Of a stretch of DNA of 64,000 nucleotides, positions 7,610 through 15,241 are shown piece by piece. Below the pieces are notes generated by a model. That model was not told where the DNA came from. It did not search any database and was given only the letters and a program-made list of their open reading frames with translations. The DNA comes from Ciceribacter sp. L1K22 (GTDB taxonomy: Bacteria; Pseudomonadota; Alphaproteobacteria; Rhizobiales; Rhizobiaceae), in the NCBI RefSeq assembly GCF_017599385.1, contig NZ_JAGFPK010000001.1, positions 2,183,541-2,247,540 of the forward strand. The letters run 5' to 3'. The translations under genes and the position numbers were made by a program. Each line of letters opens with the position of its first letter. Position 1 is the stretch's first letter.

Positions 7610-9055
7610 ATGTCCGCGACCGAAAACCGACTTGGCGTCTTTCCGGCCTTCTTCCGCGTTGCGGACGAAGCCGTCGCCGTGTTCGGAAACGGCGACGAGG
7701 CTTTCGCCAAGGCACGCCTGCTCGGCAACACCAAGGCGCGCGTGATCGCCTACGCGGACGCGCCCGAAGCAGATTACGCTGCCTATCTTGTCGACAAGCG
7801 CATCGAGCAGGTCCGGGCCGCGTTCGATCCGGCGCAGGTCGAGGACAAGACGCTCGTGTTCGCTGCCACCGGCGATGGCGCGCTCGACCGGGCGATCGTC
7901 GATGCTGCGCGCGCCGCCAAAATCCCGGCCAATGCCGTCGACCAGCCGGACTGCTGCGATTTCTATACACCGGCGCTCGTCAACCGCGCGCCGATCGCCG
8001 TTGCCATCGGCTCGGAAGGGGCGGGACCCGTGCTCGCGCAGATGATCCGCGCCGATGTCGATCGCCTGCTGCCGAAGTCGCTCGGCAAACTGGCGCTTCT
8101 CGCCAATTCCTACCGCTCCGCCGTCGACAGCCTCCTGCCGCGCGGTGTCGTTCGGCGGCTGTTCTGGCGCTCCTTCTTCAAGGGCGACGTCGCCGACGCT
8201 GTCGAGAATGGCGATGTCAGCACCGCTCGCCGGCATGCGACGCGTCTCCTCAAGGCAACGCGGGCGAGCGGCAATGTCGGTCGCGTGTTCCTCGTCGGCG
8301 CCGGCCCGGGTGCCGAAGACCTGCTGACGCTGCGCGCCCACCGCCTGCTGATGGAAGCCGACGTCATCCTGTTCGATGCACTGGTGCCACAAGCAGTGGT
8401 CGACATGGGCCGCCGCGACGCCGAACGCATCTCCGTCGGCAAGCGCAAGGGCTGTCATTCGAAGTCCCAGGAAGAGATCAACGATCTGCTCGTCGAACTC
8501 GCCCGCGAAGGCAAACGCGTCGTGCGCCTCAAGGCGGGTGATCCGCTGGTCTTCGGCCGCGCCGGCGAGGAGATGGCAGCGCTGCGAAATGCCGGTATTC
8601 CCTATGAGGTGGTGCCCGGCATCACGTCGGCGCTTGCGGCGGCTGCCGATTTCGAGCTGCCGTTGACGCTTCGCGGCGTGGCCTCGACGCTCGTCTTCAC
8701 GACAGGCCACGATCTTCACGGCGACGTTCTGCCCGACTGGGCGCGGCTTGCCCTTTCCGGCGCAACCGTCGCCGTTTATATGGGCCGCTCTGTTGCCGCT
8801 TCGGTGGCCGGCAAGCTCATGGGTGCCGGCCTGCCGGAGGATACGACGGTCGCCGTCGTCGAGAATGCCGGCCGCGCCGACAGGCGCCTGCTGCATGGCA
8901 CGCTCGCCGAACTGCCCCGGCTCGAGCATGTCGACAGCCTGACGGGCCCGGTCATGGTGATCATCGGCGACGCCGTTGCGGGCGCCAGTTTCGAACGTTC
9001 AGTGGCGCTCGGCGGCATCGTCGCCGGCGCCCGGCAGAATTTTGCGAGGATTTGA
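7610..9055 (+). CDS. cysG: Siroheme synthase CysG (trifunctional)
   Basis: 481 residues. The N-terminal third is the precorrin-2 dehydrogenase/ferrochelatase module with its NAD-binding start VAVFGNGDEA. The C-terminal part (from about residue 225) is uroporphyrinogen-III C-methyltransferase, with VGAGPGAEDLLTLRAHRLL, RLKAGDPLVFGRAGEE and PGITSALAAAA. Together they convert uroporphyrinogen III to siroheme, the cofactor of the sulfite reductase encoded two genes downstream. The start has an AGGGGA upstream. It leads the cysG-DUF2849-cysI-DUF934 operon. Confidence 0.95.
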   Translation: MSATENRLGVFPAFFRVADEAVAVFGNGDEAFAKARLLGNTKARVIAYADAPEADYAAYLVDKRIEQVRAAFDPAQVEDKTLVFAATGDGALDRAIVDAARAAKIPANAVDQPDCCDFYTPALVNRAPIAVAIGSEGAGPVLAQMIRADVDRLLPKSLGKLALLANSYRSAVDSLLPRGVVRRLFWRSFFKGDVADAVENGDVSTARRHATRLLKATRASGNVGRVFLVGAGPGAEDLLTLRAHRLLMEADVILFDALVPQAVVDMGRRDAERISVGKRKGCHSKSQEEINDLLVELAREGKRVVRLKAGDPLVFGRAGEEMAALRNAGIPYEVVPGITSALAAAADFELPLTLRGVASTLVFTTGHDLHGDVLPDWARLALSGATVAVYMGRSVAASVAGKLMGAGLPEDTTVAVVENAGRADRRLLHGTLAELPRLEHVDSLTGPVMVIIGDAVAGASFERSVALGGIVAGARQNFARI

Positions 9056-9057
9056 CG

Positions 9058-9372
9058 ATGGCAGACAAGGTATTGACCGCCAACCGGCTGACCGACGGCA
9101 TCGCCGTCTGGCTCGACGCCGCCGGCCAGTGGAACGAGAACCTGCAGAACGCTTTCGTCGCCCGCCATGCCGAGGCCGTTTCCGCGCTGGAAGAAACCGG
9201 CAAAAAGGCTTTTGCCGACAATCTCGTTGTCGACGTCAACGTCATCGAGATCAAGGAGCGCGACGGCCAGCTCTGGCCGCTGCGTCTGCGCGAACGCATC
9301 CGGGCCGGTGGCCCGACCATCCCATACGCCAAGGACCACGGCTTCGCCGATCCGGCCTTCGTCGCCGCCTGA
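9058..9372 (+). CDS. DUF2849 family protein in the sulfite-reductase operon
   Basis: 104-residue soluble protein of unknown function with no signal peptide, found in alphaproteobacteria almost always between cysG and cysI. It begins MADKVLTANRLTDGIAVWLD and ends in a PIPYAKDHGF-like charged region. GAGG precedes the ATG, which lies two bases after the cysG stop, so translation is probably coupled. Position suggests a helper role in siroheme delivery or sulfite reductase assembly; this is inference from context only. Confidence 0.8.
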   Translation: MADKVLTANRLTDGIAVWLDAAGQWNENLQNAFVARHAEAVSALEETGKKAFADNLVVDVNVIEIKERDGQLWPLRLRERIRAGGPTIPYAKDHGFADPAFVAA

Positions 9373-9379
9373 GGACAGC

Positions 9380-11050
9380 ATGTACCGTTACGATGAATTC
9401 GACCACGCCTTCGTCAACGCCCGGGTCGCGCAGTTTCGCGACCAGGTGGGCCGCCGCCTGTCCGGCGAGTTGACCGAGGATGCCTTCAAGCCGCTGCGCC
9501 TGATGAACGGCGTCTACCTGCAGCTGCACGCCTACATGCTGCGCGTCGCCATTCCTTATGGCACGCTGAATTCGCGCCAGATGCGCACGCTGGCGCATAT
9601 CGCCCGCAAGTACGATCGGGGCTATGGTCACTTCACCACCCGGCAGAACATCCAGTACAACTGGCCGAGCCTCTCGGATACGCCCGATATCCTGATGGAT
9701 CTCGCAAGCGTCGAGATGCACGCGATCCAGACTTCGGGCAACTGCATCCGCAATGTCACCGCCGACCATTTCGCCGGCGCCGCCGCCGACGAGGTCGCCG
9801 ACCCCCGGCCGTACGCCGAAATCCTGCGGCAGTGGTCGAGCGTGCATCCGGAATTTTCCTTCCTGCCGCGCAAGTTCAAGATCGCCGTGACAGGCGCTCC
9901 GGCCGACCGCGCCGCGATCCAGGTTCATGACATCGGCCTGCACCTGAAGAAGGACGAAGCGGGACGCCTTGGCTTTGCCGTCTATGTCGGCGGTGGCCAG
10001 GGTCGCACGCCGATGGTGGCGAAGAAGATTCGGGACTTCCTCCCCGAAGAGGACCTTCTGTCCTACGTGACCGCGATCGTGCGCGTCTATAATCTGCACG
10101 GCCGCCGCGACAACAAGTACAAGGCCCGCATCAAGATCCTCGTACACGAAACCGGCACCGAGGAACTGACGCGCCAGGTTGAGGCCGAGTTCGCCGAGTT
10201 GCGCGATGGCGAGCTGAAGTTGCCCGACGCCGACATCCGGGCGATCGAAACCTATTTCGCGCCGCCGGCTCTGCCGGAACGCCCTGAGGGTTGGGCCGAT
10301 CTGACCAAGGAGCGCAAGTCTGACGCCGGCTTCGACGCCTGGGTGGCGCGCAATGTGGGTGCCCACAAGCATCCGGACTATGCCACCGTGACGATCTCGC
10401 TGAAACCGATCGGCGGCATTCCGGGAGACGCAACAGACGTTCAGATGGATCGCGTTGCCGATCTCGCCGAGCGCTATGCCTTCGACGAAATCCGCGTCAG
10501 CCACGAGCAGAACCTGATCCTGCCGCACGTCGCCCGCGCCGACCTGAAGGCGCTCTACGATGCGCTGCTCGAAGAAGAACTGGCGACCGCCAATGCCGGC
10601 CTGATCACCGATATGATCGCCTGTCCGGGCCTCGATTATTGCGCGCTTGCGAACGCCCGCTCCATTCCCGTCGCCCAGGAGCTGTCGATCCGCTTCGGAT
10701 CGGCTGCGCGTCAGGCGGAGATCGGTGATCTCAAGATCAAGATTTCCGGCTGCATCAATGCCTGCGGCCATCACCATGTGGGCCATATCGGCCTTCTCGG
10801 GGTCGAGAAAAAGGGCGGCGAGCTCTACCAGATCACCCTCGGCGGCTCCGGCGACGAAAACACCTCGATCGGCGAAATCATCGGTCGCGGCTTCGAGCCG
10901 GAAAAGGTACCGGACGCGGTCGAGACGATCGTCGACACCTATATCGGCCTGCGCCTGTCGCCCGCCGAAACCTTCATCGAGGCCTACCGCCGCGTCGGCC
11001 CGCAACCCTTCAAGACCGCGCTCTACGGCAGCGCCGCCGAAGCCGCCTGA
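9380..11050 (+). CDS. cysI: Assimilatory sulfite reductase hemoprotein subunit
   Basis: 556-residue siroheme/[4Fe-4S] reductase of the nitrite/sulfite reductase superfamily, reducing sulfite to sulfide with six electrons. The cluster ligands fit the CX5C...CX3C pattern: Cys415 and Cys421 (CPGLDYC), Cys458 and Cys462 (GCINACGHHH). The N-terminal ferredoxin-like repeat contains the YGHFTTRQNIQYNW substrate-site segment. The ATG at 9380 follows a GAGGA; longer upstream frames overlap DUF2849 and lack homology. No flavoprotein subunit (cysJ) is present, so electrons probably come from a ferredoxin-type donor. Confidence 0.94.
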   Translation: MYRYDEFDHAFVNARVAQFRDQVGRRLSGELTEDAFKPLRLMNGVYLQLHAYMLRVAIPYGTLNSRQMRTLAHIARKYDRGYGHFTTRQNIQYNWPSLSDTPDILMDLASVEMHAIQTSGNCIRNVTADHFAGAAADEVADPRPYAEILRQWSSVHPEFSFLPRKFKIAVTGAPADRAAIQVHDIGLHLKKDEAGRLGFAVYVGGGQGRTPMVAKKIRDFLPEEDLLSYVTAIVRVYNLHGRRDNKYKARIKILVHETGTEELTRQVEAEFAELRDGELKLPDADIRAIETYFAPPALPERPEGWADLTKERKSDAGFDAWVARNVGAHKHPDYATVTISLKPIGGIPGDATDVQMDRVADLAERYAFDEIRVSHEQNLILPHVARADLKALYDALLEEELATANAGLITDMIACPGLDYCALANARSIPVAQELSIRFGSAARQAEIGDLKIKISGCINACGHHHVGHIGLLGVEKKGGELYQITLGGSGDENTSIGEIIGRGFEPEKVPDAVETIVDTYIGLRLSPAETFIEAYRRVGPQPFKTALYGSAAEAA

Positions 11051-11060
11051 GGAGCGACCC

Positions 11061-11561
11061 ATGACGCGTATCTGGAAAACAGACGGTTTCGTCGCGGCCG
11101 ATCCCTGGGTGGTCGAAACCGATGAGCGCAAGGCAGGCGAGGGCGAGCGCGCCGTTCTGCCGATGAAGGAGTTCCTGGTGAAGGCCGAGGAAAGCAACGA
11201 AGGCGGCTTCGGCGTGCTGATCGCACCGGCCGATGACGTGAAGACGCTTCAGCCCTATCTCGACCGCATCGACCTCGTTGCCGTTGCGTTTCCAGCGTTC
11301 AACGATGGCCGCGCCTTCAGCCATGCCTCGCTGCTGCGCGACCGCCTCGGCTTTTCCGGTGAAGTTCGGGCCGTGGGCGACGTGCTGATCGACCAGATCC
11401 CTCTGATGCTGCGAACCGGCATTTCGTCGTTTGCCGTCACCAACGCGACGGCGCTGAAACGGCTGGAAGAGGGCAGGTTGCCCGGCATCGATCAGCACTA
11501 TCAGCCTGCTGCGACGGAGAACTGTCCGGCCGGCGGCTATAGCTGGCGCCGGCGGGCCTGA
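11061..11561 (+). CDS. DUF934 family protein (sulfite-reductase operon)
   Basis: 166 residues, unknown biochemical function, belonging to the DUF934 family that follows cysI in many proteobacteria lacking cysJ. The conserved core is seen in the PAFNDGRAFSHASLLR and GEVRAVGDVLIDQ stretches; the C-terminus contains HYQPAATENCP. GGAGCGA precedes the ATG, 10 nt after cysI. A partner role in electron transfer or regulation of sulfite reduction is plausible but unproven. Confidence 0.85.
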   Translation: MTRIWKTDGFVAADPWVVETDERKAGEGERAVLPMKEFLVKAEESNEGGFGVLIAPADDVKTLQPYLDRIDLVAVAFPAFNDGRAFSHASLLRDRLGFSGEVRAVGDVLIDQIPLMLRTGISSFAVTNATALKRLEEGRLPGIDQHYQPAATENCPAGGYSWRRRA

Positions 11562-11599
11562 GAGAAATATTAAAAAGAAACTATGTATTCTGTCGTGCA

Positions 11600-11613
11600 T
11601 TGACGGAGGTCAA
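11600..11613 (+). promoter_or_regulatory. FNR/FixK-like palindrome upstream of fpr
   Basis: TTGAC-GGAG-GTCAA, extending to a perfect 7-bp inverted repeat at 11598-11615, has the spacing of CRP/FNR-family boxes. It lies 134 bp before fpr in a 186-bp gap. Alternatively the left half may simply be a -35 element (TTGACG). Confidence 0.45.
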
Positions 11614-11747
11614 TGATTGGAGGCATGTGCTGCGGCACAACAGTCCCGGATGTCCGGCTTGGCCTCGTTGCGCCGCCGGGCGGGACCTGCTCCCGGTGCG
11701 CCCCCCGCGGCGCCAGACGGATCGATTAGGATAGGACCAGATAGCGC

Positions 11748-12560
11748 ATGAATGCCCCAGCCAAGACAGACAATGCGGAACTGATTGTTCCGGACGGTGT
11801 CTACGCCGAAACCGTTCTCAGCGTCACCCATTACACCGATCGCCTGTTCCGTTTCAGGATGACGCGCCCGGCGGGCTTCCGCTTCCGCTCGGGCGAGTTC
11901 GCCATGATTGGATTGATGGTCGACGGCAAGCCGATCTACCGCGCCTATTCGGTCGCCAGCCCGTCGTGGGACGAGGAATTGGAATTCTTCTCGATCAAGG
12001 TGCCGGACGGACCGCTGACCCAGCATCTGCAGAAGATCCAGCCGGGCGACAAGGTCTTGATGCGAAAGAAGCCGACGGGCACGCTGGTGCTCGACGCGCT
12101 GACGCCGGGCAACCGTCTCTATATGTTCTCGACGGGCACGGGTATCGCTCCGTTCGCGAGCCTGATCCGGGATCCGGAAACCTACGAAAAGTTCGAGGAA
12201 GTGATCCTCACGCACACCTGCCGCGACGTCGCTGAGCTGAAATACGGCTTCGACCTCGTGGACGAGATCAGGAACCACGAGTTTCTGGCCGAGGTCGTCG
12301 GCGACAAGCTGAAGCACTATGCGACGGTGACTCGTGAGGACTATCCCTTCAAGGGCCGCATCACCGACTTGATCGAAAACGGCAAGCTGTTTTCTGATTT
12401 GGGCGTCCCGCCGCTCGATCCGGCCGTTGACCGTGGCATGATCTGCGGATCGGCCGCCATGCTGAAGGACACCAAGGCGCTCTTGGAAAAGGCGGGGCTT
12501 ACTGAGGGCGCCAACAACAAACCGGCCGAGTTCGTGATCGAGCGCGCCTTCGTCGGTTGA
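11748..12560 (+). CDS. fpr: Ferredoxin--NADP(+) reductase
   Basis: 270 residues. The FAD-binding domain has the RAYSVASP motif (canonical RxYS). The NADP-binding domain has STGTGIAPFASLIR and TCRDVAELKYG, ending with the short C-terminal tail FVIERAFVG characteristic of the bacterial subclass I Fpr. It exchanges electrons between NADPH and ferredoxin/flavodoxin. Adjacent to a cysI without cysJ, it is a candidate electron source for sulfite reduction. The separate promoter region with an FNR-like palindrome suggests its own regulation. Confidence 0.93.
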   Translation: MNAPAKTDNAELIVPDGVYAETVLSVTHYTDRLFRFRMTRPAGFRFRSGEFAMIGLMVDGKPIYRAYSVASPSWDEELEFFSIKVPDGPLTQHLQKIQPGDKVLMRKKPTGTLVLDALTPGNRLYMFSTGTGIAPFASLIRDPETYEKFEEVILTHTCRDVAELKYGFDLVDEIRNHEFLAEVVGDKLKHYATVTREDYPFKGRITDLIENGKLFSDLGVPPLDPAVDRGMICGSAAMLKDTKALLEKAGLTEGANNKPAEFVIERAFVG

Positions 12561-12589
12561 CGTTTGACCTGCCGCAAAACGCAGCTTTC

Positions 12590-12616
12590 ACGCCCGGCCT
12601 CGCGCCGGGCGTTGTC
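12590..12616. terminator. Bidirectional stem-loop between fpr and gntR
   Basis: ACGCCCGGC-CTCGC-GCCGGGCGT gives a 9-bp perfect stem with a 5-nt loop in the gap between two convergent genes. The following T content is modest, so termination strength is uncertain. Confidence 0.55.
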
Positions 12617-12618
12617 GT

Positions 12619-13242
12619 TCACGCGTCCCGCAGCGCTCCGATCAGCCGCCGCATCGCCGTTTCGGCCTCGACGGCGTTGCCTTTCTGGATCGCGCGAATG
12701 ACCGCGACATGCAGCAGGACCGAGCGATCCATCTTCTCCGGCGTGGCGCCCGCATACCAGAGACGGCGCGAGTGGGTCTGGAGCGGCGATAGCGCCGAGA
12801 TCAGGAAGGGATTGGGGCAGGCGGCCTCCAGGATCTCGTCGAACCGCTTGTCAGCCGCGAGGAAAGCCTCGTAGCTTCCGGCCGTTGCCGCCGACGTCAT
12901 GGCTCTGGCGCACTCGACCAGCGCCGCGCGTTGTTCGTCGTTTGCGTTTTCGGCAACGAGCGACGCGGCCATCGGTTCCAGGAGATGCCTTACCGCCAGG
13001 ATCTTTCCGTGGTCGGCCGGGCAGATCGCCGAGATCCGTAGCCCAACGCGGGGACGCACCTCTATCAGGCCCTGCCAGGCGAGTTTCTGTATCGCCTCTC
13101 GCACCGGCGTTCGCCCGTGTCCAGAAAGGTCGATCAGTTCCCGCTCGGTGACGAGAGTCCCCGGCGCGAGCCGATGAGTCACGATGCGTTCTTCGATATC
13201 GAGATAGGCGCGGTGGCTTTGCGAACCTAGAGTGAGTGTCAT
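12619..13242 (-). CDS. GntR-family transcriptional regulator (FCD domain)
   Basis: 207 residues. The N-terminal winged helix-turn-helix (about residues 10-75) contains GTLVTERELIDLSGHGRTPVR. The C-terminal FCD ligand-binding domain has the metal/ligand residues in VRHLLEPMAA, ADKRFDEIL and the late HVAVIRAIQKGN segment. Such regulators usually sense carboxylates or sugar acids. It lies behind the MacB-like operon, and its own upstream gap holds two copies of a perfect palindrome, so autoregulation is likely. Target genes are not evident here. ATG 13242 is preferred over TTG 13245. Confidence 0.9.
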   Translation of the reverse strand: MTLTLGSQSHRAYLDIEERIVTHRLAPGTLVTERELIDLSGHGRTPVREAIQKLAWQGLIEVRPRVGLRISAICPADHGKILAVRHLLEPMAASLVAENANDEQRAALVECARAMTSAATAGSYEAFLAADKRFDEILEAACPNPFLISALSPLQTHSRRLWYAGATPEKMDRSVLLHVAVIRAIQKGNAVEAETAMRRLIGALRDA

Positions 13243-13253
13243 CAAGCCCTCAT

Positions 13254-13310
13254 TGATATATCAGACTCTGCCATGCTCCATGACGCAATGCAAGGTTGCC
13301 TGATATATCA
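13254..13310. promoter_or_regulatory. Twin palindromic operators upstream of gntR
   Basis: TGATATATCA occurs twice (13254-13263 and 13301-13310), centres 47 bp apart, each a perfect 10-bp palindrome. Both are in the short gap upstream of the leftward GntR gene. Size and symmetry fit FCD-type GntR operators. Confidence 0.6.
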
Positions 13311-13319
13311 GCCGCGCTA

Positions 13320-14525
13320 TCACTCGTGACGCAGAGCCTCGATCGGGTTGAGTTGGGCGGCGCGGCGAGCCGGGAAGAAGCCGAAGACCATGCCGATCGC
13401 GGCTGAAAACGCGAAGGCAAGGGCAATGATCGACGGGCTTGCCACGAACGGCACGCCCATCAAGCTGACGGCGGTATAGGCAAGGCCCAGTCCGAGTAAG
13501 ATCCCGACGATGCCACCGAAGACCGAAAGCGTCACTGCCTCGACCAGGAACTGCATCAGCACCTGCCGTTCAAGTGCGCCGATCGCCAGGCGGATGCCGA
13601 TTTCCCGTGTCCGTTCCGTGACCGAAACCAACATGATGTTCATAATCCCGATGCCACCGACAAGCAGGCTGACGGCAGCGACCGCGCCCAACAGGCCGGT
13701 CATCAGTGTCGTCGTGCCGGTCAAGGTCGAGGCCATCTGCGTCATGTCGTTCACAGTGAAGTCGTCGCTGCGGCCGGCGACGATTTTCCGCCGCTCCCGC
13801 AACAGGCGCTCGACATCGGCCTGCACCTTCGACGTCGACACTCCATCCCGCGCCGACAGGATCATCGCAGAAACGTCAGTCGTTCCGCCTATGCGGCGCT
13901 GAAAGATCCGGAGCGGCATGATGACGACATCGTCCTGATCGCTGCCCATGCCGCTCTGACCCTTCTCGGCAAGAATGCCGATCACCTCGCACGACAGTCC
14001 GCCGACGCGGATTTTTTGCCCGACCGCTGGTGTGGAGCCGAACAGTTCGCGTCTCAGCGTCTCGCCCATGATGCAGACAGCCTGTCCGCCCCGTTCCTCG
14101 GACGCAGTGAAGCTTCGGCCGCTGGAGAGGAGCCAGTCCTGCGCGACGAGATAGTCGGAGATCGTGCCGATCACGGTCGTTGACCGGTTGGCGCTGCCGA
14201 AGATCGCGACCGCCGTCGACTGGTTCATGCCAGCCGCGGCCCTGAGACCGCCGATCTGGTCGCGGACCGCCTCGACATCGCGAATCGTGAATTTTCGGGC
14301 GTCGGTACTGGCCCGGCCGGGGCCGAATTGACCGGGGCGGACGAAGAGCAGGTTCGTGCCAAGCTTCGAAATCTCCGCCGTCACCTGCGCCGTCGTGCCA
14401 TTGCCGATTGTGACCATGGCGATGACAGCCGCCACTCCGATCACAACGCCGAGCACCGTCAGGAAGGACCGGAGCATGTTGCGGCTGATCGCCCGGAAGG
14501 CGAGCTTGATGGTCTCAAGAAACAT
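13320..14525 (-). CDS. MacB-like ABC transporter permease
   Basis: About 401 residues starting [13 protein letters not shown]. One N-terminal membrane segment (RSFLTVLGVVIGVAAVIAMV) is followed by a large periplasmic MacB core domain and three C-terminal helices, including the FtsX-type GGIGIMNIMLVSVTERTREI signature and a final FFPARRAAQLNPIEALRHE. This is the mechanotransmission type of exporter. The ATPase is a separate upstream gene overlapping by 11 bp, unlike classical fused MacB. Substrate unknown. Confidence 0.9.
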   Translation of the reverse strand: MFLETIKLAFRAISRNMLRSFLTVLGVVIGVAAVIAMVTIGNGTTAQVTAEISKLGTNLLFVRPGQFGPGRASTDARKFTIRDVEAVRDQIGGLRAAAGMNQSTAVAIFGSANRSTTVIGTISDYLVAQDWLLSSGRSFTASEERGGQAVCIMGETLRRELFGSTPAVGQKIRVGGLSCEVIGILAEKGQSGMGSDQDDVVIMPLRIFQRRIGGTTDVSAMILSARDGVSTSKVQADVERLLRERRKIVAGRSDDFTVNDMTQMASTLTGTTTLMTGLLGAVAAVSLLVGGIGIMNIMLVSVTERTREIGIRLAIGALERQVLMQFLVEAVTLSVFGGIVGILLGLGLAYTAVSLMGVPFVASPSIIALAFAFSAAIGMVFGFFPARRAAQLNPIEALRHE

Positions 14526-15237
14526 CGGCGCGAACTCCGTTCGTCTGGTCAGACTGGATACGGCCATCGAGGAACCGGATCACCCGGCGTGCATAGGCGG
14601 CGATGTCGTCCTCGTGCGTCACCATGATCACGGTGATCCCGTGCTCCCGGTTGAGACCGCTGATCAGTTCCATGATCTCCCGGCTGGTCTTCGTATCGAG
14701 GTTGCCGGTCGGCTCGTCTGCAAGCAGGACCCTTGGGCTGGTGACGATTGCACGCGCGATCGCCACGCGCTGCTGCTGGCCACCCGAAAGCTCCTGCGTC
14801 GTGTGCCCCTCGCGTCCGGCGAGCCCGACCTGCTGCAGCGCGATGCGCGATCGCCCGCGGCGTTCCGCCGCCTCCATGCCGCGGTAGATCAGCGGCAATT
14901 CGACATTTTCGATCGCCGAGGTGCGGGCCAGCAGGTTGAAGCCCTGGAAGACGAAGCCGAGCATGTGGCGCCTGAGTATGGTTCGCTGCGCCTGGTCCAG
15001 CCCCGATGTGGGAATGCCTTCAAAGAAGTATTCGCCTGAGGTCTGCACGTCGAGGCAGCCGAGGATGTTCATGGCCGTGGATTTGCCGGAGCCCGATGGC
15101 CCCATGATCGCCACGAACTCGCCATGGCCGATCGTCAGATCGACGCCATCAAGGGCCCTGATCGTCGCCTCGCCACGGCCGTAGACCTTGGTGATGTCTC
15201 GGAACGCGATCAGCGGCTTTTCGAGGGTAGCGGCCAT
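14515..15237 (-). CDS. MacB/LolD-type ABC transporter ATPase
   Basis: 240 residues with a full set of nucleotide-binding motifs: Walker [10 protein letters not shown], signature [14 protein letters not shown], Walker [13 protein letters not shown] and the switch His in MVTHEDD. The family powers FtsX-like permeases such as MacB, YknZ and LolCE. Start chosen at MAATLEKPL (ATG 15237, AAGAGG upstream), four bases after the membrane-fusion gene stop. Middle gene of the leftward hlyD-ATPase-permease operon. Confidence 0.92.
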   Translation of the reverse strand: MAATLEKPLIAFRDITKVYGRGEATIRALDGVDLTIGHGEFVAIMGPSGSGKSTAMNILGCLDVQTSGEYFFEGIPTSGLDQAQRTILRRHMLGFVFQGFNLLARTSAIENVELPLIYRGMEAAERRGRSRIALQQVGLAGREGHTTQELSGGQQQRVAIARAIVTSPRVLLADEPTGNLDTKTSREIMELISGLNREHGITVIMVTHEDDIAAYARRVIRFLDGRIQSDQTNGVRADVS

Positions 15238-15241
15238 CCTC

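Noticed and set aside
7571..8929. Minus-strand open frame opposite cysG
   Set aside because: Covers the cysG promoter and coding region in antisense; translation lacks any recognisable domain.
9251..11197. Long minus-strand open frame opposite cysI
   Set aside because: Shadow of cysI, which has complete siroheme/[4Fe-4S] motifs on the plus strand.
13254..13267. TTGATATATCAG as an FNR/FixK box
   Set aside because: The right half does not provide TCAA at the required spacing, and the 10-bp core is repeated exactly 47 bp away, better explained as a GntR operator.
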